Source: Ashinkailepas kermadecensis
Lineage: Eukaryota; Arthropoda; Thecostraca; Neolepadidae
Direction: 5' to 3'
NCBI GenBank assembly: GCA_034440615.1
Contig: JAOTOM010003819.1
Coordinates: 96,001 to 160,000, forward strand
Length of the DNA stretch: 64,000 nt
In this document: positions 20,755-30,925 of the stretch, piece by piece
Layout: each line of letters starts with the position of its first letter
How positions within the stretch are numbered: the first letter of the stretch is position 1
Notes under the pieces: model-generated
Told to the model about the DNA's origin: nothing
Databases searched by the model: none
The model's input: only the letters and a program-made list of their open reading frames with translations
Translations under genes and position numbers: made by a program

Positions 20755-21990
20755 TGGGGGCACGGCCGTCTCAGCACGTCCCACTGCACGCCGGGCCAGT
20801 GGAGCCGTGTGGGGGCGCGGCCGTCTCAGCACGTCCCACTGCACGCCGGGCCAGTGGAGCAGTATTGGGGCACGGCCGTCTCAGCACGTCCCACTGCACG
20901 CCGGACCAGTGGGGCCGTGTGGGGGCGGCTATCTCAGCACGTCCCACTGCGCGCCGGGGCGATGGGGCCGCGCCGGGGCAGCCGTCTCAGCACGCCGGGC
21001 TAGTGGAGCTGTGTGGGGGCGGCTATCTCAGCACGTCCCACTGCACGCCGGGCCAGTGGAGCTGTGTGGGGGGCCGCCGTCTCAGCACGTCCCACTGCAC
21101 GCCGGGCCAGTGGAGCTGTGTGGGGGCGGCCGTCTCAGCACGTCCCACTGCACGCCGGGCCAGTGGAGCTGTGTGGGGGCCGCCGTCTCAGCACGTCCCA
21201 CTGCACGTCGGGCCAGTGGAGCTGTGTGGGGGCGGCCGTTTCAGCACGTCCCACTGCACGCCGGGCCAGTGGAGCTGTGTGGGGGCCGCCGTCTCAGCAC
21301 GTCGCACTGCACGCCGGGCCAGTGGAGCTGTGTGGGGGCACGGCCGTCTCAGCACGTCCCACTGCACGCCGGGCCAGTGGAGCTGTGTGGGGGCCGCCGT
21401 CTCAGCACGTCCCACTGCACGTCGGGCCAGTGGAGCTGTGTGGGGGCGGCCGTTTCAGCACGTCCCACTGCACGCCGGGCCAGTGGAGCTGTGTGGGGGC
21501 CGCCGTCTCAGCACGTCGCACTGCACGCCGGGCCAGTGGAGCTGTGTGGGGGCACGGCCGTCTCAGCACGTCCCACTGCACGCCGGGCCAGTGGAGCCGT
21601 GTGGGGGCGGCAGTCTCAGCACGCCGGGCCAGTGGAGCTGTGTGGGGGCGCGGCCGTCCCAGCACGTCCCACTGCACGCCGGGCCAGTGGAGCAGTATTG
21701 GGGCACGGCCGTCTCAGCACGTCCCACTGCACGCCGGACCAGTGGGGCCGTGTGGGGGCGGCTATCTCAGCACGTCCCACTGCGCGCCGGGGCGATGGGG
21801 CCGCGCCGGGGCAGCCGTCTCAGCACGCCGGGCTAGTGGAGCTGTGTGGGGGCGGCTATCTCAGCACGTCCCACTGCACGCCGGGCCAGTGGAGCCGTGT
21901 GGGGGCGGCAGTCTCAGCACGCCGGGCCAGTGGAGCTGTGTGGGGGCGCGGCCGTCCCAGCACGTCCCACTGCACGGCGAGCTGGTGGAG
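20755..21990. repeat. About 53-bp minisatellite with nested higher-order repeats
   Basis: The unit includes TCAGCACGTCCCACTGCACG and CCGGGCCAGTGGAGCTGTGT plus a G-run. Larger blocks repeat at 833 bp (AGTATTGG at 20861 and 21694), 298 bp (21599 and 21897) and 214 bp (21207 and 21421). Open frames of 360-489 codons in all three plus-strand frames are artefacts of the stop-free unit. Confidence 0.95.
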
Positions 21991-22176
21991 CCGTGCGCTG
22001 CCGCCGATGTACCCGATCGGCCGGCCCGGCACCGACCGACACCGCTCGCCGCCGTCGACCTCTCTGACCGACCGGCCGAACTGGGTCAGCACGGCTTCCC
22101 AGAACCGGGAGGCCCCCGCGCCGAACGCCCGGCTCCCGGAGGCCTCGTGCACAGCCTGCGCGGCAACCTTCACGGG
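21991..22176 (-). CDS. Possible exon, product not recognised
   Basis: On the minus strand a strong acceptor, CTACTGTCTGCCCCCAG, precedes 22176. The following frame (phase 0) reads PVKVAAQAVHEASGSRAFG, then SRFWEAVLTQFGRSVREVDG and RPIGYIGGSARLHQL, a balanced composition unlike the shadow frames nearby. It runs open into the minisatellite, whose unit resembles the last 35 bp of this segment. No convincing donor was found; candidates such as GAG|GTCGAC are weak. It lies upstream of, and on the same strand as, the ajm-1 exons, so it could be an earlier exon of that gene or of another one. I do not recognise the protein. Confidence 0.35.
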
Positions 22177-23359
22177 CTGGGGGCAGACAGTAGGCAGTGG
22201 CACGTACTGACCAGCTAGTGGCGCTGACGAAGGCCGACCACACACGACAGTGGCCATCGATTCCGCCGGCACAGACGCGCTAGATCGATGAGTGTGGGGA
22301 GGAGGTAAACGTTCGTGCGTGCGTCGGTGGGTGTGTGCCCGGAAGCGAGTGCGTGCGTGAGGACGCGCGCGTGTCCATGTGCGTAAGGCATGTGTGATCA
22401 AAGCCTGCATCAGTACGCAGGTTCAATGTACAGACTGGGGTTGGCATATTCACAACCAGTCTCTGATTAGTCCGTGTGGGTCAGGGTCCTCCAGCCGAAC
22501 ACGAGGATCAGGAGGGAGCTTTGCGTGCCCCCCCCCCTTGGGAAGGTTCATACGGGACGATTGTAAAAAAGTTACTGCATGTGACTCAGGTCACAAATAA
22601 GGCTACCAAGTCATACAAGGTCAAATTTTGGAACTTTAGCCATCCTGCAATTTTACCCGCACGTCATAAAAAATTGAAACATATACACAGAAAGGGTTGG
22701 TGGCAGATATATCTACCCCGTATATCCATATGGCATTTGTTACGGTCAGAGATCAAGGTCATAAGCTGGAGATGCAGACATATCGATTGTCTGCAATGCA
22801 AAACTTTCGATTGGCAGTGCTGACGTGAAGCTGGCATTTATCATTCTGTGGACTAATTCCAAAGTCAGATGCCTTTCGAAACATAGACGAAGATAATTTA
22901 ATTCAAAGGTCAACGTCGTTGGCAAATTAAATAATATTATAGCGCAAGGCTCAATGGACATATTTTAGTGAAATCAAAACTGTTGGTGATCCGTAATTAA
23001 AATGAGTATATCTTTGGGTTAAAGCATTGATTTCAGGCTCGGTGCCAGGTAAGGTTCGGTCAGATCAGGTCAGAGCATGTCATTTGAAATGTTGGTAACC
23101 TTTGCTTCATGTACGAATCGGCGATTGCTTTGAGTAATTAGTTCGAAATCAGCGCTCAAAATTACCTAGGGAAACAGTGCATACCATGAAATTCCTTCCA
23201 TATCTCATCCGAGGTCATTTGAGGTCATTGGCCTGGATCAATAAGATAGCATGACCCAGCGCAATACAAAGTCAGATATGCGAGAATTCACATCAACATC
23301 ATTTCTGCTCTCTGTACAAAGCAAAGTACCCTCCAGAGTATTATGCTCAGCCCAACCCG
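22177..23359. other. AT-richer unique sequence
   Basis: No gene was recognised. It contains a perfect direct repeat of AGGTCA spaced by four bases at 23212-23227 and other AGGTCA-like half-sites at 23050-23080. Confidence 0.45.
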
Positions 23360-23373
23360 GCAGCGGGTACTTT

Positions 23374-23426
23374 GGTTGGTTATTTGGGTTTAGAGGCGCA
23401 TCGACTGCATTGGTCATACAGCGCCC
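23374..23426 (-). mobile_element. Tail-only SINE insertion, 53 bp
   Basis: The insert reads on the minus strand as a SINE 3' tail ending AAACCCAAATAACCAACC, related to the tail of the full-length SINE at 16467-16625. It is flanked by perfect 14-bp duplications GCAGCGGGTACTTT at 23360-23373 and 23427-23440. The tRNA head is absent. Confidence 0.88.
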
Positions 23427-23440
23427 GCAGCGGGTACTTT

Positions 23441-23945
23441 AAACACATCTATGGCCACTTGACCGTGACATGAACTGAAATTGACCTGATAATTCACAAA
23501 TCAGTGCTCGTGCTCCATGTAGCTCTATTTAGAAGGCGAGATGAGGTCGAAACGCAAATGCTGAGCTCTATGTGCGATCTGACCTCGTGATCTGACGTGA
23601 AGTGAGGTGATCTTTGCTCTTTGCAAGCTCTTCGTGTTTCTATTGGCTGTTGTAAATGCATACACATAATTTTGCTGTGCTATCCCTATTCGTTTGCACA
23701 GGATGACAAACGAAATAATCAGTCAAAACATTGAAATTCAAGGCGAAGTTCAGTTCTGACTTCATTGTGACGTCACTGTTTTGATCTGCATTATTTCCTT
23801 TTAGCAAATGGTGTTAGATTAATGTAAGAAAAGGTACGGATAGTTTCAATTCTGTCGTTCACTTTAGGCGACATTGCAAAAATATGTCAGGGGTAGCGCT
23901 AATTCACCCCACCCCCTTTCACCACCTCCCTCGAACCTGCCCAGG
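23441..23945. other. AT-richer unique sequence
   Basis: No gene or repeat was recognised up to the start of the 24-bp array. Confidence 0.45.
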
Positions 23946-26085
23946 TTCGACAACGCTCGCTACAGTGCCAACCCAATGTGAGTGGACAGTGTCGACCAAT
24001 GTGAGTGGCCAGTGCCGACCAATGTGAGCGGTCAGTGCCGACCCGATGTGAGTGGCCAGTGCCAACCCAATGTGAGTGGACAGTGCCAACCCAATATGAG
24101 TGGCCAGTGCCGACCAATGTGAGTGGCCAGTGCCAACCCAATGTGAGTGGCCAGTGCCGACCAATGTGAGTAGAGAGTGCCGACCAATATGAGTGGTCAG
24201 TGCCGACCCATTGTGAGTGGTCAGTGCCGACCAACATGAGTGGTCAGTGTCGACCCGATGTGAGTGGTCAGTGCCGACCAATGTGAGTGGCCAGTGCCAA
24301 CCCAAGGTGAGCGGCGAGTGCCGACCCAATGTGAGCGGCCAGTGCCAACCCAATGCGAGTGGTCAGTGTCGACCAATGTGAGTGGCCAGTGTCGACCAAT
24401 GTGAGTGGCCAGTGCCAACCCAATGTGAGTGGCCAGTGCCGACCAAATGTGAGTGGCGAGTACCGACCCAATGTGAGTGGCCAGTGCCGACCCATTGTGA
24501 GTGGCTAGTGCCGACCCATTGAGTGGCCAGTGCCGACCCGATGTGAGTGGCCAGTGCCGACCCATTGTGAGTGGCCAGTGCCGACCCAATGTGAGCGGCG
24601 AGTGCCGACCCGATGTGAGTGCCCAGTGCCGACCCATTGTGAGTGGCCAGTGCCGACCCGATGTGAGTGGCCAGTGCCGACCCGATGTGAGTGGCCAGTG
24701 CCGACCCGATGTGAGTGGCCAGTGCCGACCCATTGTGAGTGGCCAGTGCCGACCCGATGTGAGTGGCCAGTGCCGACCCGATGTGAGTGGCCAGTGCCGA
24801 CCCGATGTGAGTGGCCAGTGCCGACCCGATGTGAGTGGCCAGTGCCGACCCATTGTGAGTGGCCAGTGCCGACCCGATGTGAGCGGCGAGTGCCGACCCG
24901 ATGTGAGTGCCCAGTGCCGACCCATTGTGAGTGGCCAGTGCGGACCCATTGTGAGTGGCCAGTGCCGACCCATTGTGAGTGGCCAGTGCCGACCCGATGT
25001 GAGCGGCGGGTGCCGACCCGATGTGAGTGCCCAGTGCGGACCCATTGTGAGTGGCCAGTGCCGACCCATTGTGAGTGGCCAGTGCCGACCCGATGTGAGC
25101 GGCGGGTGCCGACCCGATGTGAGTGCCCAGTGGACCATGTGAGTGGCCAGTGCCGACCCGATGAGTGGCACCGACCCGATGTGAGTGGCCAGTGCCGACC
25201 CGATGTGAGTGGCCAGTGCCGACCCGATGTGAGTGGCCAGTGCCGACCCATTGTGAGTGGCCAGTGCCGACCCGATGTGAGTGGCCAGTGCCGACCCATT
25301 GTGAGTGGCCAGTGCCGACCCGATGTGAGTGGCCAGTGCCGACCCGATGTGAGTGGCCAGTGCCGACCCATTGTGAGTGCCCAGTGCGGACCCATTGTGA
25401 GTGGCCAGTGCCGACCCATTGTGAGTGGCCAGTGCCGACCCGATGTGAGTGGCCAGTGCCGACCCGATGTGAGTGGCCAGTGCCGACCCATTGTGAGTGG
25501 CCAGTGCCGACCCGATGTGAGTGGCCAGTGCCGACCCGATGTGAGTGGCGAGTACCGACCCAATGTGAGCGGCGGGTGCCGACCCTGTGGCAGTGCCGAC
25601 CCGATTGGTGCAATGTGAGCGGTCAGTGCCGACCCGATGTGAGTGGCCAGTGCCGACCCATTGTGAGTGGCCAGTGCCAACCCAAGGTGAGCGGCGAGTG
25701 CCGACCCAATGTGAGCGGCGAGTGCCGACTCGATGTGAGTGACCAGTGCCGACCCGATGTGGGTGGCCAGTGCCGACCCATTGTGAGTGGCCAGTGCCAA
25801 CCCAATGCGAGTGGCCAGTGCCGACCCGATGTGAGTGGCCAGTGTCGACCAATGTGAGTGGCCAGTGTCGACCAATGTGAGCGGTCAGTGCCGACCCGAT
25901 GTGAGTGGCCAGTGTCGACCAATGTGAGTGGCCAGTGCCAACCCAATGTGAGTGGCGAGTACCGACCCAATGTGAGCGGGGGTGCCGACCCATTGTGAGT
26001 GGCCAGTGCCGACCCGATGTGAGTGGCCAGTGCCGACCCATTGTGAGTGGCCAGTGCCGACCCGATGTGAGTGCCCAGTGCCGTG
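23946..26085. repeat. 24-bp minisatellite, about 88 units
   Basis: Units are of the form AGTGCCGACCCGATGTGAGT plus GGCC, with variants CCCATTG, CCAATG, AGCGGCG and TGCCCAG. Because the unit is eight codons long and stop-free in most frames, open frames of up to 606 codons appear on both strands and in several frames at once. They are not taken as genes. Confidence 0.97.
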
Positions 26086-26335
26086 ATCAGTGAGCACGCA
26101 GCCACGCTGCCATCAGCGCACGTCAACACCACCGAGCGCCGGCGGGCACTACGCTCGCGTTGTTTTCCCAGGAGGCGTTTTCGTTGTGCAAGTGGTCCGG
26201 CCCAACACCGCCGGGTGCCGCACGTGCGCCAGCTGTCCCTGTCGCATGCCTGCCGCATGCCCCTGCGGCAGGCACATCCAAACTTTCGGCCAAGAAACGG
26301 CGGACCAGCCGTACCTTTCTGGCCTGGGGTAGACT
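26086..26335. other. GC-rich spacer between two arrays
   Basis: Open frames occur on both strands with no recognisable domain or splice borders. Confidence 0.4.
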
Positions 26336-26760
26336 CACTGGCCGAGGGTGAGTAGTGCACTGCCGGAGGGTGAGTAGTGCACTGCCGGAGGGAGAGTAGT
26401 GCACTGTCAGAGGGAGAGTAGTGTACTGTCAGAGGGAGAGTAGTGTACTGTCAGAGGGAGAGTAGTGTACTGTCAGAGGGAGAGTAGTGCACTGTCAGAG
26501 GGAGAGTAGTGTACTGCCAGAGGAAGGGTAGTGCACTGTCAGAGGGAGAGTAGTGCACTTCCGGAGGGAGAGTAGTGCACTGCCAGATGGAGAGTAGTGT
26601 ACTGCCAGAGGGAGAGTAGTGTACTGTCAGAGGGAGGGTAGTGTACTGCCAGAGGGAGGGTAGTGCACTGTCAGAGGGAGAGTAGTGTACTGTCAGAGGG
26701 AGAGTAGTGTACCGTCAGAGGGAGAGTAGTGTACTGTCAGAGGGAGAGTAGTGTACTGCC
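26336..26760. repeat. 22-bp minisatellite, left part (interrupted by a hAT-like element)
   Basis: About 19 units of AGTGTACTGTCAGAGGGAGA plus GT with CTGCC, GCACTG and GGGT variants. It is the same array as 27268-27880. Confidence 0.95.
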
Positions 26761-27267
26761 CAGTGATAAATTATTCGTGAAATAGGGTGGAATATACCAC
26801 TTACTGAACACCTAATCGACATCCTTCCGAAAGATGTATCGGCATCATGCTTCTTGGTGCGCGTTTGTGAAGTCTTCATGCCTCGTGTCTAACAGTATCC
26901 CGTTTATAAGTATCATATTTGTGCACACTATGACGGATCTGGCATCTGGATCTGGATCTGGCATCTGGATACAGAACACCTTGTAGCACAATTCGAGGTA
27001 AAGTAATTACCTATGATATGCTATGTTATATAATGCCGGTTTATAGCATAGGTATTTGTGTCGTTGTCACTGATATTGATATTCCCAAATTAGGTACTTC
27101 TCAAAACACACCAAACGGATGCAGTCATATGTACTCAATTGTCTCGAAACTGGGTTTGAAGGACTTAACATGTATTTGAAGTCACATTATTTCCATGACG
27201 GTTTCGACGCCCTGCTGTACTCGTTTCGACATCTCACACCTAACGAGAAACTATTATTTTAACACTG
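26761..27267. mobile_element. Non-autonomous hAT-like element in a minisatellite
   Basis: The 507-bp AT-rich segment begins CAGTGATAAATTATT and its other end, read in reverse complement, begins CAGTGTTAAAATAAT, so the termini are short inverted repeats of the CAGTG type common in hAT transposons. Perfect 8-bp copies of GTACTGCC flank it (26753-26760 and 27268-27275). Eight-base duplications are the hallmark of hAT insertion. The second copy is out of step with the 22-bp array, so it is a real duplication. There is no transposase frame; the element would have been moved in trans. Confidence 0.85.
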
Positions 27268-27880
27268 GTACTGCCGGAGGGAGAGTAGTGCACTGCCGGA
27301 GGGAGAGAAGTGCACTGCCAGAGGGAGAGTAGTGTACTCTCAGAGGGGGAGTAGTGTACTGTCAGAGGGTGAGTAGTGTACTGTCAGAGGGAGGGTAGTG
27401 TACTGTTAGATGGAGAGTAGTGTACTGTCAGAGGGAGAATAGTGCACTGCCAGAGGGAGGGTAGCGTACTGCCAGAGGGAGGGTAGTGCACTGTTAGATG
27501 GAGAGTAGTGTACTGTCAGAGGAAGAGTAGTGTACTGTCAGAGGGAGAGTAGTGTACTGTCAGAGGGAGAGTAGTGTACTGCCAGAGGGAGGGTAGTGCA
27601 CTGTCAGAGGGAGGGTAGTGCACTGTCAGAGGGAGAGTAGTGTACTGTCAGAGGGAGGGTAGTGTACTGCCAGAGGGAGAGTAGTATACTGTCACAGGGA
27701 GAGTAGTGTACTGTCAGAGGGAGAGTAGTGTACTGTCAGAGGGAGGGTAGTGTACTGCCAGAGGGAGGGTAGTGCACTGTCAGAGGGAGAGTAGTGTACT
27801 GTCAGAGGGAGAGTAGTGTATTGTCAGAGGGAGAGTAGTGTACTGTCAGAGGGAGGGTAATGTACTGCCGGAGTAGTAAT
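27268..27880. repeat. 22-bp minisatellite, right part
   Basis: About 27 units of the same repeat as 26336-26760; diverged units continue to about 28010. Confidence 0.95.
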
Positions 27881-28605
27881 AGTGAACCGACCTAAGAACG
27901 ATGGTGTACTGCCTTAGGGAAAATTGTGTACTGATGGAGGGACAGTAGTGTACTACCAGAGGGATGGTGGTATACTGCCGGAAGGACAGTAGTGTACTGC
28001 CGCAGGGGTAATCGTGTGCCAACTCAGATCTTTCTGCCAGTGTTGGCCTTTTGATACCGTAATAGCATTCATACTCTGCGTACTCGGTATCTGCCGCGCC
28101 ACTCGGTACGTCAACACGCCGAGCCAGCGGTGGCGCGGCGTGAGCTAAAACGAGGCCAGGCCCGGCGCGCCGGCCGCAGCTGGTACGCGACACGGGGCCC
28201 CACACGGAGGCCGGGCACAAGTGCGTGGCAGGCCGGCCGACTCGTGGCAGGCCGCCCGACAGGCCCGCTCAACACCTGTTCCGTCAGCGAACTCGGCCCG
28301 CCGCGGCCCGCACCGCGCCGATCCAGGTCACAAGGCGACCCGACCGCTAACCGCGAGGCCGGCCGGACGGGAGCCGCCGCCGTGCCAGACGCCAGCTGCT
28401 CGGACGCCAGCTGCTCGGACGCCAGCTGTCGGGAAGCGACCCCAGGCCGCGCCGGCGCCGTGGACCCGACCGACCGGCATCGGCAGCCCGCCGGTGACGT
28501 CACCTCGCCGCTGGTCATCTGGTCGTCAGATGACCAGCGGCGAGGATCGGTGGCACGGCGCGGCGGACGGCGCAGGTAGGAGCTCACTGACGACCGCCGA
28601 CGCCC
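27881..28605. other. GC-rich stretch with decayed repeats and a hairpin
   Basis: To about 28010 there are decayed 22-bp units; after that the stretch is strongly GC-rich. It contains a triple GCCAGCTGCTCGGAC-type repeat at about 28390-28425 and the perfect hairpin at 28503-28545. No gene is supported. Confidence 0.45.
28503..28545. repeat. Perfect 19-bp inverted repeat with a 5-nt loop
   Basis: CCTCGCCGCTGGTCATCTG at 28503-28521 is exactly the reverse complement of 28527-28545, separated by GTCGT. Confidence 0.97.
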
Positions 28606-29000
28606 AGCTGGCGACCGCCACTGTCACACCGGCCACTTCACACCGCGACTCGACCGCCGCCCAGCTGGCGACCGCCACTGTCACACCGGCCACTTCACAC
28701 CGCGACTCGACCGCCGCCCAGCTGGCGACCGCCACTGTCACACCGGCCACTTCACACCGCGACTCGACCGCCGCCCAGCTGGTGACCGCCACTGTCACAC
28801 CGGCCACTTCACACCGCGACTCGACCGCCGCCCAGCTGGCGACCGCCACTTCACACCGCGACTCGACCGCCGCCCAGCTGGCGACCGCCACTTCACACCG
28901 CGACTCGACCGCCGCCCAGCTGGTGACCGCCACTTCACACCGCGACTCGACTGCCGCCCAGCTGGCGACCGCCACTGTCACGCCGGCCACTTCACACCGA
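28606..29000. repeat. 57/42-bp tandem array
   Basis: The long unit starts CAGCTGGCGACCGCCACTGT. A short form lacks 15 bp between two copies of a CCACT-TCACACCG motif. Both lengths are multiples of three, so frames stay open on both strands (269 codons on plus); I regard this as incidental. Confidence 0.94.
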
Positions 29001-29044
29001 CGCCCCCCCCCCCCTGTTCTCCATTATTAGCGGGAAACCAAGGC

Positions 29045-29885
29045 AACGCGGTAGGTGGCGCAGGTCAGTAGTCACATCGCCACAGTCCGACGACGCGGTA
29101 GGTGGCGTAGGTCAATAGTCACATCGCCACAGTCCGACGACGCGGTAGGTGGCGCAGGTCAGTGGTCACATCGCCACAGTCCGACGACGCGGTAGGTGGC
29201 GTAGGTCAGTGGTCACATCGCCACAGTCCGACGACGCGGTAGGTGACGCAGGTCAGTAGTCACATCGCCACAGTCCGACGACGCGGTAGGTGGCGCAGGT
29301 CAGTGGTCACATCGCCACAGTCCGACGACGCGGTAGGTGGCGCAGATCAGTAGTCACATCGCCAAAGTCCGACGACGCGGTAGGTGGCGCAGATCAGTAG
29401 TCACGTCGCCACAGTCCGACGACGCGGTAGGTGGCGTAGGTCAGTAGTCACATCGCCACAGTCCGACGACGCGGTAGCTGGCGCAGGTCAGTAGTCACGT
29501 CGCCACAGTCCGACGACGCGGTAGGTGGCGTAGGTCAGTAGTCACATCGCCACAGTCCGACGACGCGGTAGCTGGCGCAGATCAGTAGTCACGTCGCCAC
29601 AGTCCGACGACGCGGTAGGTGGCGTAGGTCAATAGTCACATCGCCACAGTCCGACGACGCGGTAGGTGGCGCAGGTCAGTGGTCACATCGCCACAGTCCG
29701 ACGACGCGGTAGGTGGCGTAGGTCAGTAGTCACATCGCCACAGTCCGACGACGCGGTAGGTGGCGCAGATCAGTAGTCACATCGCCACAGTCCGACGACG
29801 CGGTAGGTGGCGTAGGTCAGTAGTCACATCGCCACAGTCCGACGACGCGGTAGCTGGCGCAGGTCAGTAGTCACGTCGCCACAGT
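29045..29885. repeat. 47-bp minisatellite, about 18 units
   Basis: Units begin CGACGACGCGGTAGGTGGCG and continue with CAGGTCAGTAGTCACATCGC. Variant bases (GCGCAG/GCGTAG, GGTCAG/GATCAG, CATCG/CGTCG) recur in blocks. Confidence 0.96.
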
Positions 29886-30088
29886 CCAGTCTGGTAAACA
29901 GATGGAGCTGGTTCACAGCTAGTTTTACCGGTGAGCCGTGCTTGATGGGTTCTCTGTGGGACGAGGAGCATCGGCTGTCGTCCATCTCTGAGGGGGGGGG
30001 GGGGCATGGGTGTTGGTTTAGACACTGTTCAGTGGCCATGTTCCCCTCCCCTATCACTAATGTTTGCTTGGACGCCGATTCCCAATAG

Positions 30089-30196
30089 TTTCAACTTTAA
30101 CATGGGGTGTTTAATATGGAATGTCATCTCCAATCGATTTCGACCCGCCCTTTTCATTCATGTATTGGCCTTCCAGTAATTTTAATAAATAAATAC
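30089..30196 (+). repeat. Dispersed repeat, copy 1
   Basis: It is similar in order and spacing to 37841-37933 (reverse strand) and 54248-54367: an ATGG start region, then TCGATTT-like, CGCCC, TTCATGTA and TTTTCAGA-like blocks. This copy ends in AATAAATAAATA. Similarity was judged by eye. Confidence 0.5.
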
Positions 30197-30300
30197 CACC
30201 GAGGAGTTTGGTTAGTCTGAGGCGATTTCTCCAGATTTACAAAATGAATGAGCATAATATAGCAAGACCAAATGACTGATGTATATGCTAATATGTGATA

Positions 30301-30390
30301 CATGTGCATTGCCAGCTAGTGTCTCCAGGTCGTCGAGGTCATCATCGAAGGCTTGAAAAGACTTGGAATCAACCACCAGAGATTGAGCCA
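30301..30390 (-). CDS. Possible short first exon, acidic N-terminus
   Basis: An ATG at about 30390 on the minus strand opens a frame reading MAQSLVVDSKSFQAFDDDLD, followed by DLETLAG. The composition is protein-like and unlike the surrounding sequence. No canonical donor is obvious at its end, and the upstream sequence is GC-rich with a GGGCGGGTGGGG block, which could fit a promoter. No family was recognised, and no downstream exon was located. Confidence 0.22.
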
Positions 30391-30925
30391 TAGAAGCTGT
30401 CCGCCGTCCCAAGTCCCCACCCGCCCTTTACAGCTGTCTCGTAGGTGTCCTTTCCAGGACATCTACGGGAAGCTCCGCCCCCTCAGCCACTAGTCGGTTG
30501 TCAGCCGGATTAGCCAGCTGACGCCACTAGTCGGTTTCTCGTCGGATTAGCCGTCGCAGCTCCCCTCCCACCACCTCTCGGCCTAGCGGTGATCTCGGGC
30601 ACCGTCGGGAAACCGAGTTGTACCGGCGGCCGGCCTCGACTGTTTGTATCCCATCCCTCCCTATAGGTTAGAATCGGGCATAGGTAACTTTCTGTTTCAA
30701 TGGATCGGGCTAGCGTTCGCTGAGCGTGACTGCCCCCGCCTCTGACCGATTTTCCCATCCCTCCAAAACTCTGTCTTTCTTCCCCTTTCGCACAACAGCT
30801 CACTTCACACCTTTCCTCGCAGCATCCTTTCAGGGTGCCTTTCTTGCCCGCACCACTTCAGGGAGCCATTCTCACACTCGCACTTCCGCCCTCGTCTGTC
30901 GGGTACAATCCCCGCCCAGCCCCGG

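Noticed and set aside
20741..22218. Plus-strand open frames of 489, 401 and 360 codons
   Set aside because: They overlap in three different frames of one stop-free minisatellite and have no domain.
24221..26041. Minus-strand 606-codon frame and related frames
   Set aside because: Pure 24-bp tandem repeat, open in several frames on both strands.
28221..29030. 269-codon repeat protein on the plus strand
   Set aside because: Both unit lengths happen to be multiples of three, and the minus strand is equally open; no start, splice or domain support.
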